A model generated the notes under the pieces. The model saw only the letters and a list, made by a program, of their open reading frames with translations. It did not search any database and was not told the DNA's origin. The translations under genes and the position numbers were made by a program. DNA of 23,000 nucleotides from a virus: positions 1 to 23,000 of IMG/VR virus record IMGVR_UViG_3300006928_000096, one strand, 5' to 3'. Below are positions 1 to 7,831 of this stretch, one piece after another; the first letter of the stretch is position 1; each line of letters starts with the position of its first letter.

Positions 1-2514
1 AAATAAACCTAAATATTTAGCAGTAGCACTTTCTGTGTACTTGCCATAAAAACCAATATCAACTGTATTTGCAGCATTGTCTTTAGCCATTGAAATTAGT
101 GGGTCTTCCACATTAAAATGGTCTGTATTTACAGTTGTTGTTGTTCCATTAACTGTTAAATCTCCTGCTATTGTAACTGCACCCCCAAATGTAGCAAGTG
201 AATCTTTGTTATCTAAATACAATATACTATTATTAGAGCCATCAATAAACTTAAAACCACCTCTACCAGCGTTAGCGTGTCCAGCATCTGCATTTGTTTT
301 AAAATCTATTCTACCATATCCTGCACTTGCATCTCCTGAATTTTCAAGTCGTTCTATAGTTGTAACAATATCAGCAGAAGTTATTTTTAAACTATCATCA
401 GTAGAACCTGCTGCTCTGGTTACTGTTAAATTTGTTGCAAAAGTTCCTTCACCACTTGCAACGACACTTCCTGTAACACTAACTCCTGTATTTGAAGTTT
501 CAAATTTCTTTGAGCCATTGTAATAAAGTTCTACTGCTGCACCATTTATAAATTTTGCCATTTCCGTAGCATCATCATTATCTCTAATAACAACATCATC
601 TTCAGCTAATATTTTTATGTCATCCCCATCACATCTAATGATTAAATCTCCTGTATTATTATCAATAGTAGCATTTGAACTATCGTGAATTATTTGCAAG
701 TCGTTTGAATCTCCCATAAATATACTACCACCATCAGCAAATTTCACCTGACCTGCACCCATTACAAGATTACCTGTTATGTTTGCACCTGTTGAGCTAG
801 TTTCAAATTTCTTTACATTGTCGTAATACAACTCAACTCCTGCACCCTCTGTAGCTACTAAATAATCTTCATTAGCTGAAGTTCTTAATTTAATTGAAGT
901 TGAGGACTTTATATTTAATATGCCTGTTCCTGTGTCTGATATATAAGAGTTTGAAGCATCGTGATATATTTCTAAATCCCCTGCATTACCCCAATAACTT
1001 TTAACACTATCTAAATGTACTGTGTTTTTATAAAAATATATTTCCTCGTTTCCTCCATCTAATTTTATATATTCTGTACTTCCTCCACTTCCATCATCCA
1101 AGAAAAAAGTTATATCGCTATTATCAGCTTCCTGTATAATATTAAAATGCCCTGTATTGTTTTCTATTTTACTATTTGAGCCATCGTGTTTTAAGCTAAA
1201 ATCCCCTGCATCTCCCATAGTAATAGAATCATTATCTCCTAAAGCTAAGCCATCAGAAGTTACTGTTCCTGTTACTGTTGCTCCTGTTGCTGTCGTGGTT
1301 ATTTTAGACGAACCCGCGTGATACAGAATAGCAGCACCACCTGCAGCAAAATTTGCCATTACAGCCGAATCTGTTGCACTTCGTATTTGTACATAATTAG
1401 CACCATCTATAAATAAACTACCAGTTCCTGTATCTTTTATATATGAGTTTGAAGTATCGTGATAAATATTTAAATCTCCTCCAGTTCCAAATCTTAACTT
1501 AATATTATCTAGCATAAATGTTTCTTTGCTAAACACATTAATTGTATTAACACCATCTAATTTAAAATATTCAGTAGTTCCACCAGAACCATCATCTGCT
1601 TGAAAAATTATGTCTTTATCAGCAGTTATATTTTTAATAACAAAATCTTGTGAACTGTTTGATAATCTACCATATTCATTACCCCCTGTTTTTAACACTA
1701 TATCTCCACCACCTGCATCTAATCTCATATCATCAACAGAAGCAATAGTGAAATCCCCACTTCCACTCTCTGTGAAAGTAGCTGCATTAGAACCATCCCC
1801 TGTAATAGATAAAACGCCTGTGATAGTTACATCACTACTAAATGTAGCTCCTGTAAATACTGAACCACCTGTTGCTGTTAGTCCTCCTGTAACTGTAGCC
1901 CCATCTGAAGTTGTTTCAAATTTCTTGCTGTCATTAAAGTAGATTTCTCCTTTACCTCCTGCATAAAACGCAGCTAAGGTTCTTGCTGAATTATCTTTTA
2001 AAATTATATTTGAGTTGCCTATTAAGTTTCCTCCAAAAGTAGTTGTACCTGCTATTACTATATTCGTTGGTAGTCCTATTTGAAGTTGTTGGCTACCTCC
2101 TGATGTTTCTATTTCATTTGCTGTTCCTACTACTGCAAATACTTGGCTATCTAAATCAACACTTCCTGTTCCTGAATCTCCACTAAAATCTAAATCCTCT
2201 AAAGTTATTCTGGAGGCTACATAATCAACTACTGCTCCTGAAGTAGGAATAGAAGTATCATTATCATTTGAGGCAATTCCATCGGCCTCATCTACAAATT
2301 TAGTAATAGAGATATTCTCTCCTGTATCCTTTAATGTACCCCATTCTAAGATATTAGTTACTTTAAGATCTCCTGCATTGTTTAAATGAATACCTGATCC
2401 ATTACCTGATCCATCTGTTAATTCTCTTAGAGATGAGTTTATTACTGCATTATCAACAGTTTTGATAAGGCCTACATAAGAGTTACTAATTTTTGTGTTA
2501 AATAAACTTGCCAT
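1..2514 (-). CDS. Repeat-built tail fiber-like structural protein, C-terminus cut by window edge
   Basis: An open frame of 838 codons runs from ATG at 2514 to the left edge without a stop, so the gene is partial. The start (MASLFNTKISN) follows a connector and a possible 30-residue gene. The body is rich in Gly, Asn, Asp and Thr with almost no Cys, as in beta-rich fibers. Recurrent modules are visible: YHD.SNSYI..TGTG (at about 1437-1472 and 940-978, with variants near 1175-1203 and 670-702) and ELYYNGSKKFETS.TG..VTG (near 1925, 1300, 805 and 497). Around residues 788-838 there is a VNGTTTTVNTDHFNVEDP segment followed by DIGFYGKY. I recognise this as typical of marine phage fibers, and it often precedes a C-terminal knob or chaperone domain that would lie outside the window. 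The likely role is host recognition or a side fiber, but receptor and exact location in the virion are inference. Confidence 0.82.
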   Translation of the reverse strand, partial: MASLFNTKISNSYVGLIKTVDNAVINSSLRELTDGSGNGSGIHLNNAGDLKVTNILEWGTLKDTGENISITKFVDEADGIASNDNDTSIPTSGAVVDYVASRITLEDLDFSGDSGTGSVDLDSQVFAVVGTANEIETSGGSQQLQIGLPTNIVIAGTTTFGGNLIGNSNIILKDNSARTLAAFYAGGKGEIYFNDSKKFETTSDGATVTGGLTATGGSVFTGATFSSDVTITGVLSITGDGSNAATFTESGSGDFTIASVDDMRLDAGGGDIVLKTGGNEYGRLSNSSQDFVIKNITADKDIIFQADDGSGGTTEYFKLDGVNTINVFSKETFMLDNIKLRFGTGGDLNIYHDTSNSYIKDTGTGSLFIDGANYVQIRSATDSAVMANFAAGGAAILYHAGSSKITTTATGATVTGTVTSDGLALGDNDSITMGDAGDFSLKHDGSNSKIENNTGHFNIIQEADNSDITFFLDDGSGGSTEYIKLDGGNEEIYFYKNTVHLDSVKSYWGNAGDLEIYHDASNSYISDTGTGILNIKSSTSIKLRTSANEDYLVATEGAGVELYYDNVKKFETSSTGANITGNLVMGAGQVKFADGGSIFMGDSNDLQIIHDSSNATIDNNTGDLIIRCDGDDIKILAEDDVVIRDNDDATEMAKFINGAAVELYYNGSKKFETSNTGVSVTGSVVASGEGTFATNLTVTRAAGSTDDSLKITSADIVTTIERLENSGDASAGYGRIDFKTNADAGHANAGRGGFKFIDGSNNSILYLDNKDSLATFGGAVTIAGDLTVNGTTTTVNTDHFNVEDPLISMAKDNAANTVDIGFYGKYTESATAKYLGLF
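770..1603 (-). repeat. Two-copy tandem protein-coding repeat in the fiber, about 498-nt period
   Basis: Two blocks (about 1603-1268 and 1105-770) encode aligned segments in the same order: DDGSGG.TEY.KLDG, then GDL.IYHD.SNSYI.DTGTG, then an ELYY/ILYH..KKFET-type segment and a TGA..TG motif. Matching codons are exactly 498 nt apart (for example the TEY.KLDG codons near 1553 and 1055, and the YHD codons near 1456 and 958). Weaker copies extend the pattern leftward to about 500. The copies are diverged at the DNA level, so this is an old duplication of a structural module and not an unstable repeat. Confidence 0.75.
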
Positions 2515-2590
2515 TTTTTATCTTTTTATTTATTTTTTTTAAAAAAGTTTTTAACTTCTCTATATTATTCTTTTTAGGTTTATATCTCAT
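2498..2590 (-). CDS. Possible 30-residue Lys-rich protein between connector and fiber
   Basis: ATG at 2590 overlaps the connector's TGA as ATGA. The frame runs 30 codons (begins MRYKPKKNNIEKLK, ends IKNGKFI) to TAA at 2498, reaching 17 nt into the fiber gene in another frame. About 40% of the residues are Lys. The ATGA coupling and near-complete filling of the gap support translation. The extreme brevity and an A-rich base composition that would give Lys codons anyway argue against. No family is recognised. If real, it could be a small nucleic-acid- or virion-associated peptide, but that is only a guess. Confidence 0.4.
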   Translation of the reverse strand: MRYKPKKNNIEKLKTFLKKINKKIKNGKFI

Positions 2591-3099
2591 AATACCCATC
2601 CATTAAAAGTAGATTCATTTGTAGGAGATATTTGATCATTTGTATTGCTGGTAAATTCAGGATAACTACTTTGATTAAAATCCATATAAGATTGAAATCT
2701 CCTTTGATACCATTCAGCATTTGTTCTCGCTTTCTCTACTAAATAATCTACTTCATTTTTTGATACTGTTTCAGCAGTATCAGATGAGTGTTTAAAAATC
2801 CCTCCATTCCTTATTTGGTATGCAATAAATGGAATTATATTTACTTGACTAAACCAGATTAGCATTGGAGCTATATAATCATTTAATAATGTTTTATATT
2901 TAGCATTATCATTAAGATCTATATCTCCTGAAGTAATTAAACTACTTATCTTGTTATATAACGAAGTACCGATTATGTTTTGTATGTCTATCTGCTGAGA
3001 TAATTTTATAAATTGAATATACTTATCTACATCAATATTTCCATCCATTATGGAATTTCTTAATACATCTTCAGGTTTTATAAATAATGCTACTGCCAT
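2587..3099 (-). CDS. Head-tail connector-like protein
   Basis: This protein of about 170 residues is encoded directly after the portal. An upstream ATG at 3144 would add 15 residues (MKGIILDGNQKRRNK) inside the portal's last codons. I prefer ATG at 3099, one base after the portal stop, because the protein then begins MAVALFIKPEDVLRN, like adaptor proteins of this class. The body is mainly helical, with a YIQFIKLSQQIDIQNIIGTSLY segment split here by the reading of helix 1 and helix 2. In related phages a small helical protein after the portal docks on the portal ring to form the neck; that role is inferred from position and helical character. It ends with a Ser/Asn/Thr-rich tail. Confidence 0.65.
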   Translation of the reverse strand: MAVALFIKPEDVLRNSIMDGNIDVDKYIQFIKLSQQIDIQNIIGTSLYNKISSLITSGDIDLNDNAKYKTLLNDYIAPMLIWFSQVNIIPFIAYQIRNGGIFKHSSDTAETVSKNEVDYLVEKARTNAEWYQRRFQSYMDFNQSSYPEFTSNTNDQISPTNESTFNGWVL

Positions 3100-3100
3100 C

Positions 3101-4990
3101 TTATTTCTTCTTTTTTGGTTTCCATCCAGGATAATGCCCTTCATTAGGCATCCTTACAGGAGGCTTAATTGCTAATTTAGATCCTGGAGTTTTTCTATCA
3201 TATCTTTTAGGAATAGTTCTAGTTGCTTTATAATCTTCTAAATTATTTGATTCTTCAGTATTTGCTCTTAATCTATATAGTTTTCTTTTCCAAATATGCC
3301 TACAATAAACCCCTCCCTTAAATTTAAATAAATCAAAGGCTTTACCTTTATGGCCTAGTTTCTTATTAACTCCATCTTCTGAGGCTCTATCAATATCCTC
3401 AATAGTCCATACTATACCTTTTTTTGAGAGATTCATCATATTAACACAAAACTCTCTAGATTTATTACCATCTTTCATTGCTTTAGTAGATCCTACTGCA
3501 TAACTATATCTAATTTTATAAACTCCATTAGGAGAATCTAAAACACTATAAACATTTCCATTATTTCTAGAATAAATTTCATCCTTTAATCCTAATAAAT
3601 TTCTCACTTTTGAAAGAGTACTTTTTTTCTCTGTAATTAAATAATTAGCCCAATCTTCATTATCTACATCATCATCATTATCAATCTCATCTACAAAAAC
3701 ATAATCATCACTCATCTCCTCTCCTGATTCTGCTAAAATTCCTAATACTCTTTTTGCCTCTTCATCACTCATCTCTCTATCATCTTTACTTAGATCTTCT
3801 TGCTTAATTCCTGTTTCTTCTTCTATTGTTTCATCATCTTGTATTTCTTCATCTATTTCAGTAAATTCTAGAGGCTGTAAAGTAATAAAATAAAGGTTTA
3901 AGGTTATATTATTATAAGCTAATAACTTATCAAAGTGTTCTATTAATAATTCCTGGAAGGGCCTTATAATTGTATTATCAAAAAGTAAACTAGCAGTTTT
4001 AATCTCATCTGCATTGTTACCTAGTCCTGTACTATCTTTAATTCCTAATAACATAGGAGAAACTACTCTATGAGCTAACATAATCTTCTTTGTGCTTTCC
4101 TCACTAAGGAATTGATACTGCTGATGAGCATCTGATAATTGTACAGGAGTTATTTCTGCTTGGGCCTCTCTATTATCATTAAAGGCTAAAATGAATTTAC
4201 CTGCATTACTAGATCCACTAAATTTCTGAGCAATTTTATGCTCTAATAATCTTCTCTCTTCTTCATTAGGAATACCATTGTTAAAATTAATTAACATTGA
4301 AGGGCTTAGACCTTGTTGAATATTATTGATATGGTAATTTGAGATCTCTTCTTCTAGTAAACAATATTGAATACCACCTTGATAATCTACAGGAGTATAA
4401 TAATAAAACCCTGCTGAGTAAGGTTGGATATACATAATCTCTATTGATTCTTTACTTTTACCAAAAGCTGGAATCCTTCTTGGTTTATCTAAAGGTTTAA
4501 TTTCTGCCCAATCTTTAAAATAATAATAAGCTGGAACTTCTCCATCATCATTTGCTTTTTCAGCTCTTAATGTTTCTATAGGTAAATGTTCTAATTGAGC
4601 AATATTTTTTCTATCCTTAGAATAGATAACCTGTATGGCACATTGGCCCATTAATTTTAGATCATAAGATAATTTTCTAACTGTATTAGGTTTCAAAAGA
4701 GTAATCATTTTTGCATACTCTTCAGGCTTTTTATTTGCATCAGTAGCATTTAAACCTTTACCATAAATTTGTTGAGAGATCCCATTTATTGCAGCCGAAT
4801 TTGTTGGAGATCCATTATATCTTTCTATCAGATATTGAAAATAATTATTATCATCTCCATACTCTACCCAATCTTTATTAACTACTTCTTTAATTTGAGG
4901 AGCAGTATAACTACTTAAATTAACAAAACTAACTTCTGATTTAGAATGTTTTGTGTATTGTCCTAAACTGTTTCTTAATCTTTTTTTCAT
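3101..4990 (-). CDS. Portal protein with long acidic linker and extra C-terminal domain
   Basis: The protein has 629 residues. The first 370 or so form a portal-like body: a basic N-terminus, a segment (about residues 45-75) with GDDNNYFQYLIERYNGS, a helical region with KLSYDLKLMGQCAIQVIYS, and a stem-like segment HRVVSPMLLGI followed by NADEIKTASLLFDNTIIRPF. Portals form the dodecameric packaging ring at one capsid vertex. Residues about 380-445 are a strongly acidic Glu/Asp linker. After it comes a separate domain (about 465-600) with SREFCVNMM, WTIEDID and a GGVYCRHIW motif near 559-567, similar to C-terminal domains I associate with minor head proteins of Bacteroidota phages. The tail is Lys/Pro-rich. 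The ATG overlaps the upstream gene's stop by 4 nt. Unusually, the gene lies after the capsid gene in transcription order. Confidence 0.8.
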   Translation of the reverse strand: MKKRLRNSLGQYTKHSKSEVSFVNLSSYTAPQIKEVVNKDWVEYGDDNNYFQYLIERYNGSPTNSAAINGISQQIYGKGLNATDANKKPEEYAKMITLLKPNTVRKLSYDLKLMGQCAIQVIYSKDRKNIAQLEHLPIETLRAEKANDDGEVPAYYYFKDWAEIKPLDKPRRIPAFGKSKESIEIMYIQPYSAGFYYYTPVDYQGGIQYCLLEEEISNYHINNIQQGLSPSMLINFNNGIPNEEERRLLEHKIAQKFSGSSNAGKFILAFNDNREAQAEITPVQLSDAHQQYQFLSEESTKKIMLAHRVVSPMLLGIKDSTGLGNNADEIKTASLLFDNTIIRPFQELLIEHFDKLLAYNNITLNLYFITLQPLEFTEIDEEIQDDETIEEETGIKQEDLSKDDREMSDEEAKRVLGILAESGEEMSDDYVFVDEIDNDDDVDNEDWANYLITEKKSTLSKVRNLLGLKDEIYSRNNGNVYSVLDSPNGVYKIRYSYAVGSTKAMKDGNKSREFCVNMMNLSKKGIVWTIEDIDRASEDGVNKKLGHKGKAFDLFKFKGGVYCRHIWKRKLYRLRANTEESNNLEDYKATRTIPKRYDRKTPGSKLAIKPPVRMPNEGHYPGWKPKKKK

Positions 4991-5436
4991 ATTACAATAT
5001 ACTCATTATTGTAAGAATCATTTGTTTTGTACTGATCCTTATTAATATTATAATGATCATTATCATTTAATTGATCTATATCTTGATCCGTTACAAAAAT
5101 TCTGTCTTTATAAATTCTGTTTTTTTGATTGGAATCTGTTTGCCATACTTCATCATACATTTCCCAATAACTCAAATTCATATTCCAATAATTAAAATCA
5201 GCATATAAATCCAAATCATAATATCTACCCTCTATAAAAATAGAAACAGCTTCTGAATCTACATAAGAGTTTGTAAAAAATAAATAATTTCCACTAGTAT
5301 CAGAAGAAGGAATACCATTAAAATAATCATAGTTCTTATTTAACCAATTATCCCTTACATCAATAGTAAATGCTCCAAGAAATTCTCTTGGTATTACGCT
5401 TAAAGTTTGAGATGCTGAGGTAGTAATTACAATCAT
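4987..5436 (-). CDS. Small virion protein, probably neck or tail associated
   Basis: The protein has 149 residues, is rich in Asn, Asp and Tyr, and has no signal peptide or membrane segment. Aromatic clusters (NYWNMNLSYWEMYDEVWQTDS) and a KNRIYKDRIFVTDQD motif near residues 104-118 resemble a protein commonly encoded beside the tail-tube gene in Bacteroidota siphophages. I recognise the pattern but know no proven function. The gene starts a new unit: an intrinsic terminator lies upstream at 5475-5504 and a TCGTTATA-type motif ends 6 nt before the ATG. Its last 4 nt overlap the portal ATG, so the two are probably co-translated. A head-tail joining role is inference. Confidence 0.6.
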   Translation of the reverse strand: MIVITTSASQTLSVIPREFLGAFTIDVRDNWLNKNYDYFNGIPSSDTSGNYLFFTNSYVDSEAVSIFIEGRYYDLDLYADFNYWNMNLSYWEMYDEVWQTDSNQKNRIYKDRIFVTDQDIDQLNDNDHYNINKDQYKTNDSYNNEYIVI

Positions 5437-5442
5437 TGCTTA

Positions 5443-5450
5443 TATAACGA
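5443..5450 (-). promoter_or_regulatory. TCGTTATA motif, candidate phage promoter element
   Basis: On the minus strand this reads TCGTTATA, preceded by AT-rich sequence (AATTAATT). It lies 6 nt before the ATG at 5436 and just downstream of a terminator, where a new promoter would be expected. The same octamer or a close variant precedes four other genes in the window. Confidence 0.45.
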
Positions 5451-5474
5451 ATTAATTAAATTAATTTGTAAAAT

Positions 5475-5504
5475 AAAAAAGCACCCTATAAAGAGTGCTT
5501 TCTT
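5475..5504 (-). terminator. Intrinsic terminator after tail-tube gene
   Basis: On the minus strand a 7-bp stem AAAGCAC/GTGCTTT closes over a 10-nt loop and is followed by a run of six T (A run at 5475-5480 on the plus strand). It lies 25 nt past the tail-tube stop, separating that gene from the 149-residue gene and portal. Confidence 0.75.
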
Positions 5505-5529
5505 AAATTAAACTAAAATTAGATATATT

Positions 5530-6057
5530 TTAATTTGGAGTTATTTGAGTTGCTGAGATAGCAGATGTAATAACACCTGAATCTATAAACGCTGGAGCTT
5601 TTTCTTCTTGGCCCTCTAGTGTTAGAGTAAATCCATAAAGATCTCCTGATGCAGCTCCTGTTACTATTGTACCCCCTGTTACTTCACATCCATTCTCTAA
5701 ACCACAAAGGAATTGATTTCCTAAGTAATCTTCTACTACAATATGAGGCCTAGAAACTATAATTAATTGTAATTCTTGCTGAGTAGCATTATCTAAAAAT
5801 GGTAAAGTAAGATTCAAAGTTTGAGCGTAGAATGTCGTTCCATTCTCTCTAGAACTATTTACTGTTGTTTCTAAACTAGAATTACCCTTTACATCAAATT
5901 CAAACCAGGCTTCAGATCCTGCAATAGCAGATATAGTACCATCAGCATCTACAGTAACAGCTCCTAAAGTGCCATAATCTGCGAAATAAACTTTTTTTAT
6001 TCCTCCAAATCCTGTTTTACAAGGTAATTTTCTTCCTGTTGTTAATACACAAGCCAT
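5530..6057 (-). CDS. Major tail tube protein
   Basis: The protein has 175 residues. The N-terminus MACVLTTGRKLPC followed by GFGGIKKVYFADYG matches the opening I know from tail-tube proteins of Bacteroidota siphophages, where a MAC.L..G.. start precedes GGI..VY. Other family-like features are NGTTFYAQTLNLTLPFL (a central beta segment), VVEDYLGNQFLCGLENG and SGDLYGFTLTLEGQE near the C-terminus. Such proteins stack as hexamers around the tape measure to form the tail tube. The gene sits alone between two terminators (6083-6112 and 5475-5504), which suits a highly made structural protein. It lies directly after the capsid gene and not in the tail module, which is unusual. Confidence 0.75.
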   Translation of the reverse strand: MACVLTTGRKLPCKTGFGGIKKVYFADYGTLGAVTVDADGTISAIAGSEAWFEFDVKGNSSLETTVNSSRENGTTFYAQTLNLTLPFLDNATQQELQLIIVSRPHIVVEDYLGNQFLCGLENGCEVTGGTIVTGAASGDLYGFTLTLEGQEEKAPAFIDSGVITSAISATQITPN

Positions 6058-6082
6058 ATTATTATTTTTTTAAAAGTTAAAC

Positions 6083-6112
6083 AAAAAGGGTAGGGTATTA
6101 AATCTACCCCTT
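6083..6112 (-). terminator. Intrinsic terminator after major capsid gene
   Basis: On the minus strand GGGTAG pairs with CTACCC over a 10-nt AT-rich loop, and TTTTTG follows. It begins about 10 nt past the capsid stop codon. It would limit readthrough into the tail-tube gene or protect the 3' end of an abundant capsid message. Confidence 0.72.
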
Positions 6113-6121
6113 CTTATTATA

Positions 6122-7048
6122 TTATACTGTTGGATCGTATAAAACAACTTCAGTTCCATATCCATACTGAACACCTGAAGTAAATCTCATTATTACTCTA
6201 ACATTTTGCGAACCATCTAAATCGGCCATTGATAAAGTTTTACAAAGATTATGCTCGTTCATAAGACCAGTTCCAAAGTATAGATTAGATTTTTGAGCTA
6301 GTACCATTTGATTATTATCTAATCCAGGAGCTAGGAATATATTTACTCCATCAAAAGATAAATCTTGACCTGAATACCACATTTGGCCCTGATCATTAAT
6401 ACCATTTGCTCCAACACCGATTGAATAACCTCCTAAAGCTCTTACATAAGCCTTAGCTACATTTTGAGAAACATAAAGATTCAAATCTTCTTTCCCATAA
6501 AGAGCTGCTGGACAAGCATCTACTACTTTAGCCATTTCAGCTACCACATTAGCGTGAGTAACAGTAGTTCCTGTAATATCAGAAACATCTGTATCTGCTT
6601 TGAATAGAGTTACTAATCCATCAAATTCTCCTGCTGTTGCATTAGCACCATTCCAAATTGTTTGCTCAGTTTGTTGAGCAACTTTCGCAGCTACTTCAGC
6701 AATCAAGAAATCACTAAATTTCTTAGGCATAGTATCGTATGCAGAGTATCCCATTTCAGCGGCCTCCCAAGAACTCACAAAAGGAGTTAAACAAAATTCA
6801 TTATTTATTTGAAATTCCTCTGGCTGGAGAACTTTCTCAGTTAGAGTTATATTTCCTGCTGAAGTAAAATCACAACTCGCATTAGCTATCAAACCTGATA
6901 CTGCCATCTTGCTGATGTTAGATTTATATTTAATATTGGGCATTACTTCAATACCACCTTTTGCGATTGTATCGCCTGAAAGTAATGCAGCAGCGATATA
7001 ACGCCCTGCCCAAGTACCTTCATAATTGCTAGTTACACTTAAAGCCAT
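6122..7048 (-). CDS. Major capsid protein, HK97-like fold expected
   Basis: The protein has 308 residues, near the usual size for a processed or delta-less HK97-fold capsid protein. Recognisable elements are the N-terminal MALSVTSNYEGTWAGRYIAAAL, a helix-rich middle with FSDFLIAEVAAKVAQQTEQTIW (the spine-helix position) followed by NGANATAGEFDGL, and a C-terminal beta part ending VRVIMRFTSGVQYGYGTEVVLYDPTV. These match capsid proteins of Bacteroidota siphophages as I know them. The gene is preceded by the protease and a scaffold-like gene, the standard partners for prohead assembly, and is followed by a terminator. No separate decoration protein is obvious. Confidence 0.85.
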   Translation of the reverse strand: MALSVTSNYEGTWAGRYIAAALLSGDTIAKGGIEVMPNIKYKSNISKMAVSGLIANASCDFTSAGNITLTEKVLQPEEFQINNEFCLTPFVSSWEAAEMGYSAYDTMPKKFSDFLIAEVAAKVAQQTEQTIWNGANATAGEFDGLVTLFKADTDVSDITGTTVTHANVVAEMAKVVDACPAALYGKEDLNLYVSQNVAKAYVRALGGYSIGVGANGINDQGQMWYSGQDLSFDGVNIFLAPGLDNNQMVLAQKSNLYFGTGLMNEHNLCKTLSMADLDGSQNVRVIMRFTSGVQYGYGTEVVLYDPTV

Positions 7049-7062
7049 TTTATTTATATTTA

Positions 7063-7635
7063 TTAGTTATTTAATTTTTCAAAGATTCTATCTTTAATAG
7101 ACATTCTTCTGTTTTGTGAAAATTGAAATCCTGTAGCTTTTTCTCCTGATTTTGTTTCAGGGCTATGTTTAATAGGCTCAGTAGCTGGTTTAGAAAGTTC
7201 TTCAACTTTTTCAGCTTTTACTTCAACTTTAGCCAATTCTGCTTCAGTATCTACTTCTTCAACTTTCTCAGAATTTGGTTCTTTATCTTTTTTAAGATCT
7301 GCTATAGCATCTTCAAGATTTTGGATTCTTTTTTCCATACCTTTCCAATCAGCTACATCAGCCTCTTCTTTACGATCTTCTTCTTCTTCTAATTTAGCTT
7401 GAGTAAGATCATCAATTAAGCCCTCTTCTTTTACAACTAAAATCTCTCCTGATTCTAGCTCGTAAGATCCGATTGGCATTTTTACTTTATCCTCATCTGT
7501 TTTGATGAAAACTTCTTTACCTTTAGAAAAAGCCTCAGCAGTTATTACTGTACCATTTTCTAATTTCCTATCTTCAAGATCTACTTGAATATCTAGGATT
7601 GTTTTAATTTTATTAAGCATATCACTACTTTTCAT
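7063..7635 (-). CDS. Scaffold-like protein
   Basis: The protein has 190 residues and is very charged, with almost no aromatic residues in the second half. Residues 1-75 form a compact part with MPIGSYELESGEILVVKEEG, which I recognise from small proteins encoded before capsid genes in Bacteroidota phages. Residues about 80-125 are predicted coiled coil (WKGMEKRIQNLEDAIADLKK), followed by a Glu/Lys/Val-rich, probably disordered stretch. The C-terminal end (GFQFSQNRRMSIKDRIFEKLNN) is basic and amphipathic, as is usual for the capsid-binding end of scaffolds. Position between protease and capsid supports a scaffold that is later cleaved. The direct assignment is inference. Confidence 0.65.
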   Translation of the reverse strand: MKSSDMLNKIKTILDIQVDLEDRKLENGTVITAEAFSKGKEVFIKTDEDKVKMPIGSYELESGEILVVKEEGLIDDLTQAKLEEEEDRKEEADVADWKGMEKRIQNLEDAIADLKKDKEPNSEKVEEVDTEAELAKVEVKAEKVEELSKPATEPIKHSPETKSGEKATGFQFSQNRRMSIKDRIFEKLNN

Positions 7636-7643
7636 AATTACTA

Positions 7644-7652
7644 TATTAACGA
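7644..7652 (-). promoter_or_regulatory. TCGTTAATA motif upstream of scaffold-like gene
   Basis: The minus strand reads TCGTTAATA, ending 8 nt before the ATG at 7635, inside the short gap after the Cys-rich gene. It is a variant of the recurrent TCGTTATA element. Confidence 0.35.
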
Positions 7653-7675
7653 TTTATAAATTTAATTTTGCATTT

Positions 7676-7831
7676 TCAGGATGCTACCCTATTAATTACA
7701 CCTATTCCTTGAGCAAATAATGAACCATCACAACACTCTATAGAATATGTATTTTTATCTTTACAATAACAAGCTCTTCTATTTCCTATAGGGCTTGTAC
7801 GACTTGGAAAATAATCTTTATTTTTTCTCAC
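7676..7831 (-). CDS. Small Cys-rich protein starting at GTG
   Basis: The frame runs 51 codons from GTG at 7831, overlapping the protease gene's end by 14 nt, to TGA at 7676. There is no ATG in the frame, so a standard ATG search misses it. The product has a PSRTSPIGN segment, then CYCKDKNTYSIECCDGSLFA and a QGIG motif. I recognise this CxC...CCDG...QGIG pattern from tiny proteins beside capsid or protease genes in Bacteroidota phages. Four Cys in two pairs suggest metal binding or disulfides. Function is unknown; a virion or prohead component is inference. The short upstream overlap implies translational coupling to the protease. Confidence 0.7.
   Translation of the reverse strand: MRKNKDYFPSRTSPIGNRRACYCKDKNTYSIECCDGSLFAQGIGVINRVAS

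Noticed and set aside
77-523. Plus-strand open frame of 148 codons with Pro/Ser/Val-rich product
   Set aside because: It is the antisense shadow of the repeat-built fiber gene. Its low-complexity composition follows from the Gly/Thr/Asn codons of the other strand.
770-1603. Periodic repeats considered as a CRISPR array
   Set aside because: The period is about 498 nt, copies are diverged, and the repeats encode aligned protein modules, so this is a gene-internal duplication.
1610-1942. Plus-strand open frame of 110 codons
   Set aside because: Also antisense to the fiber gene, which is clearly coding on the minus strand.
7165-7392. Phe-rich plus-strand open frame resembling a membrane protein
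   Set aside because: It is antisense to the Glu/Lys-rich scaffold-like gene; Phe and Ile runs arise from complementing GAA and AAA codons.
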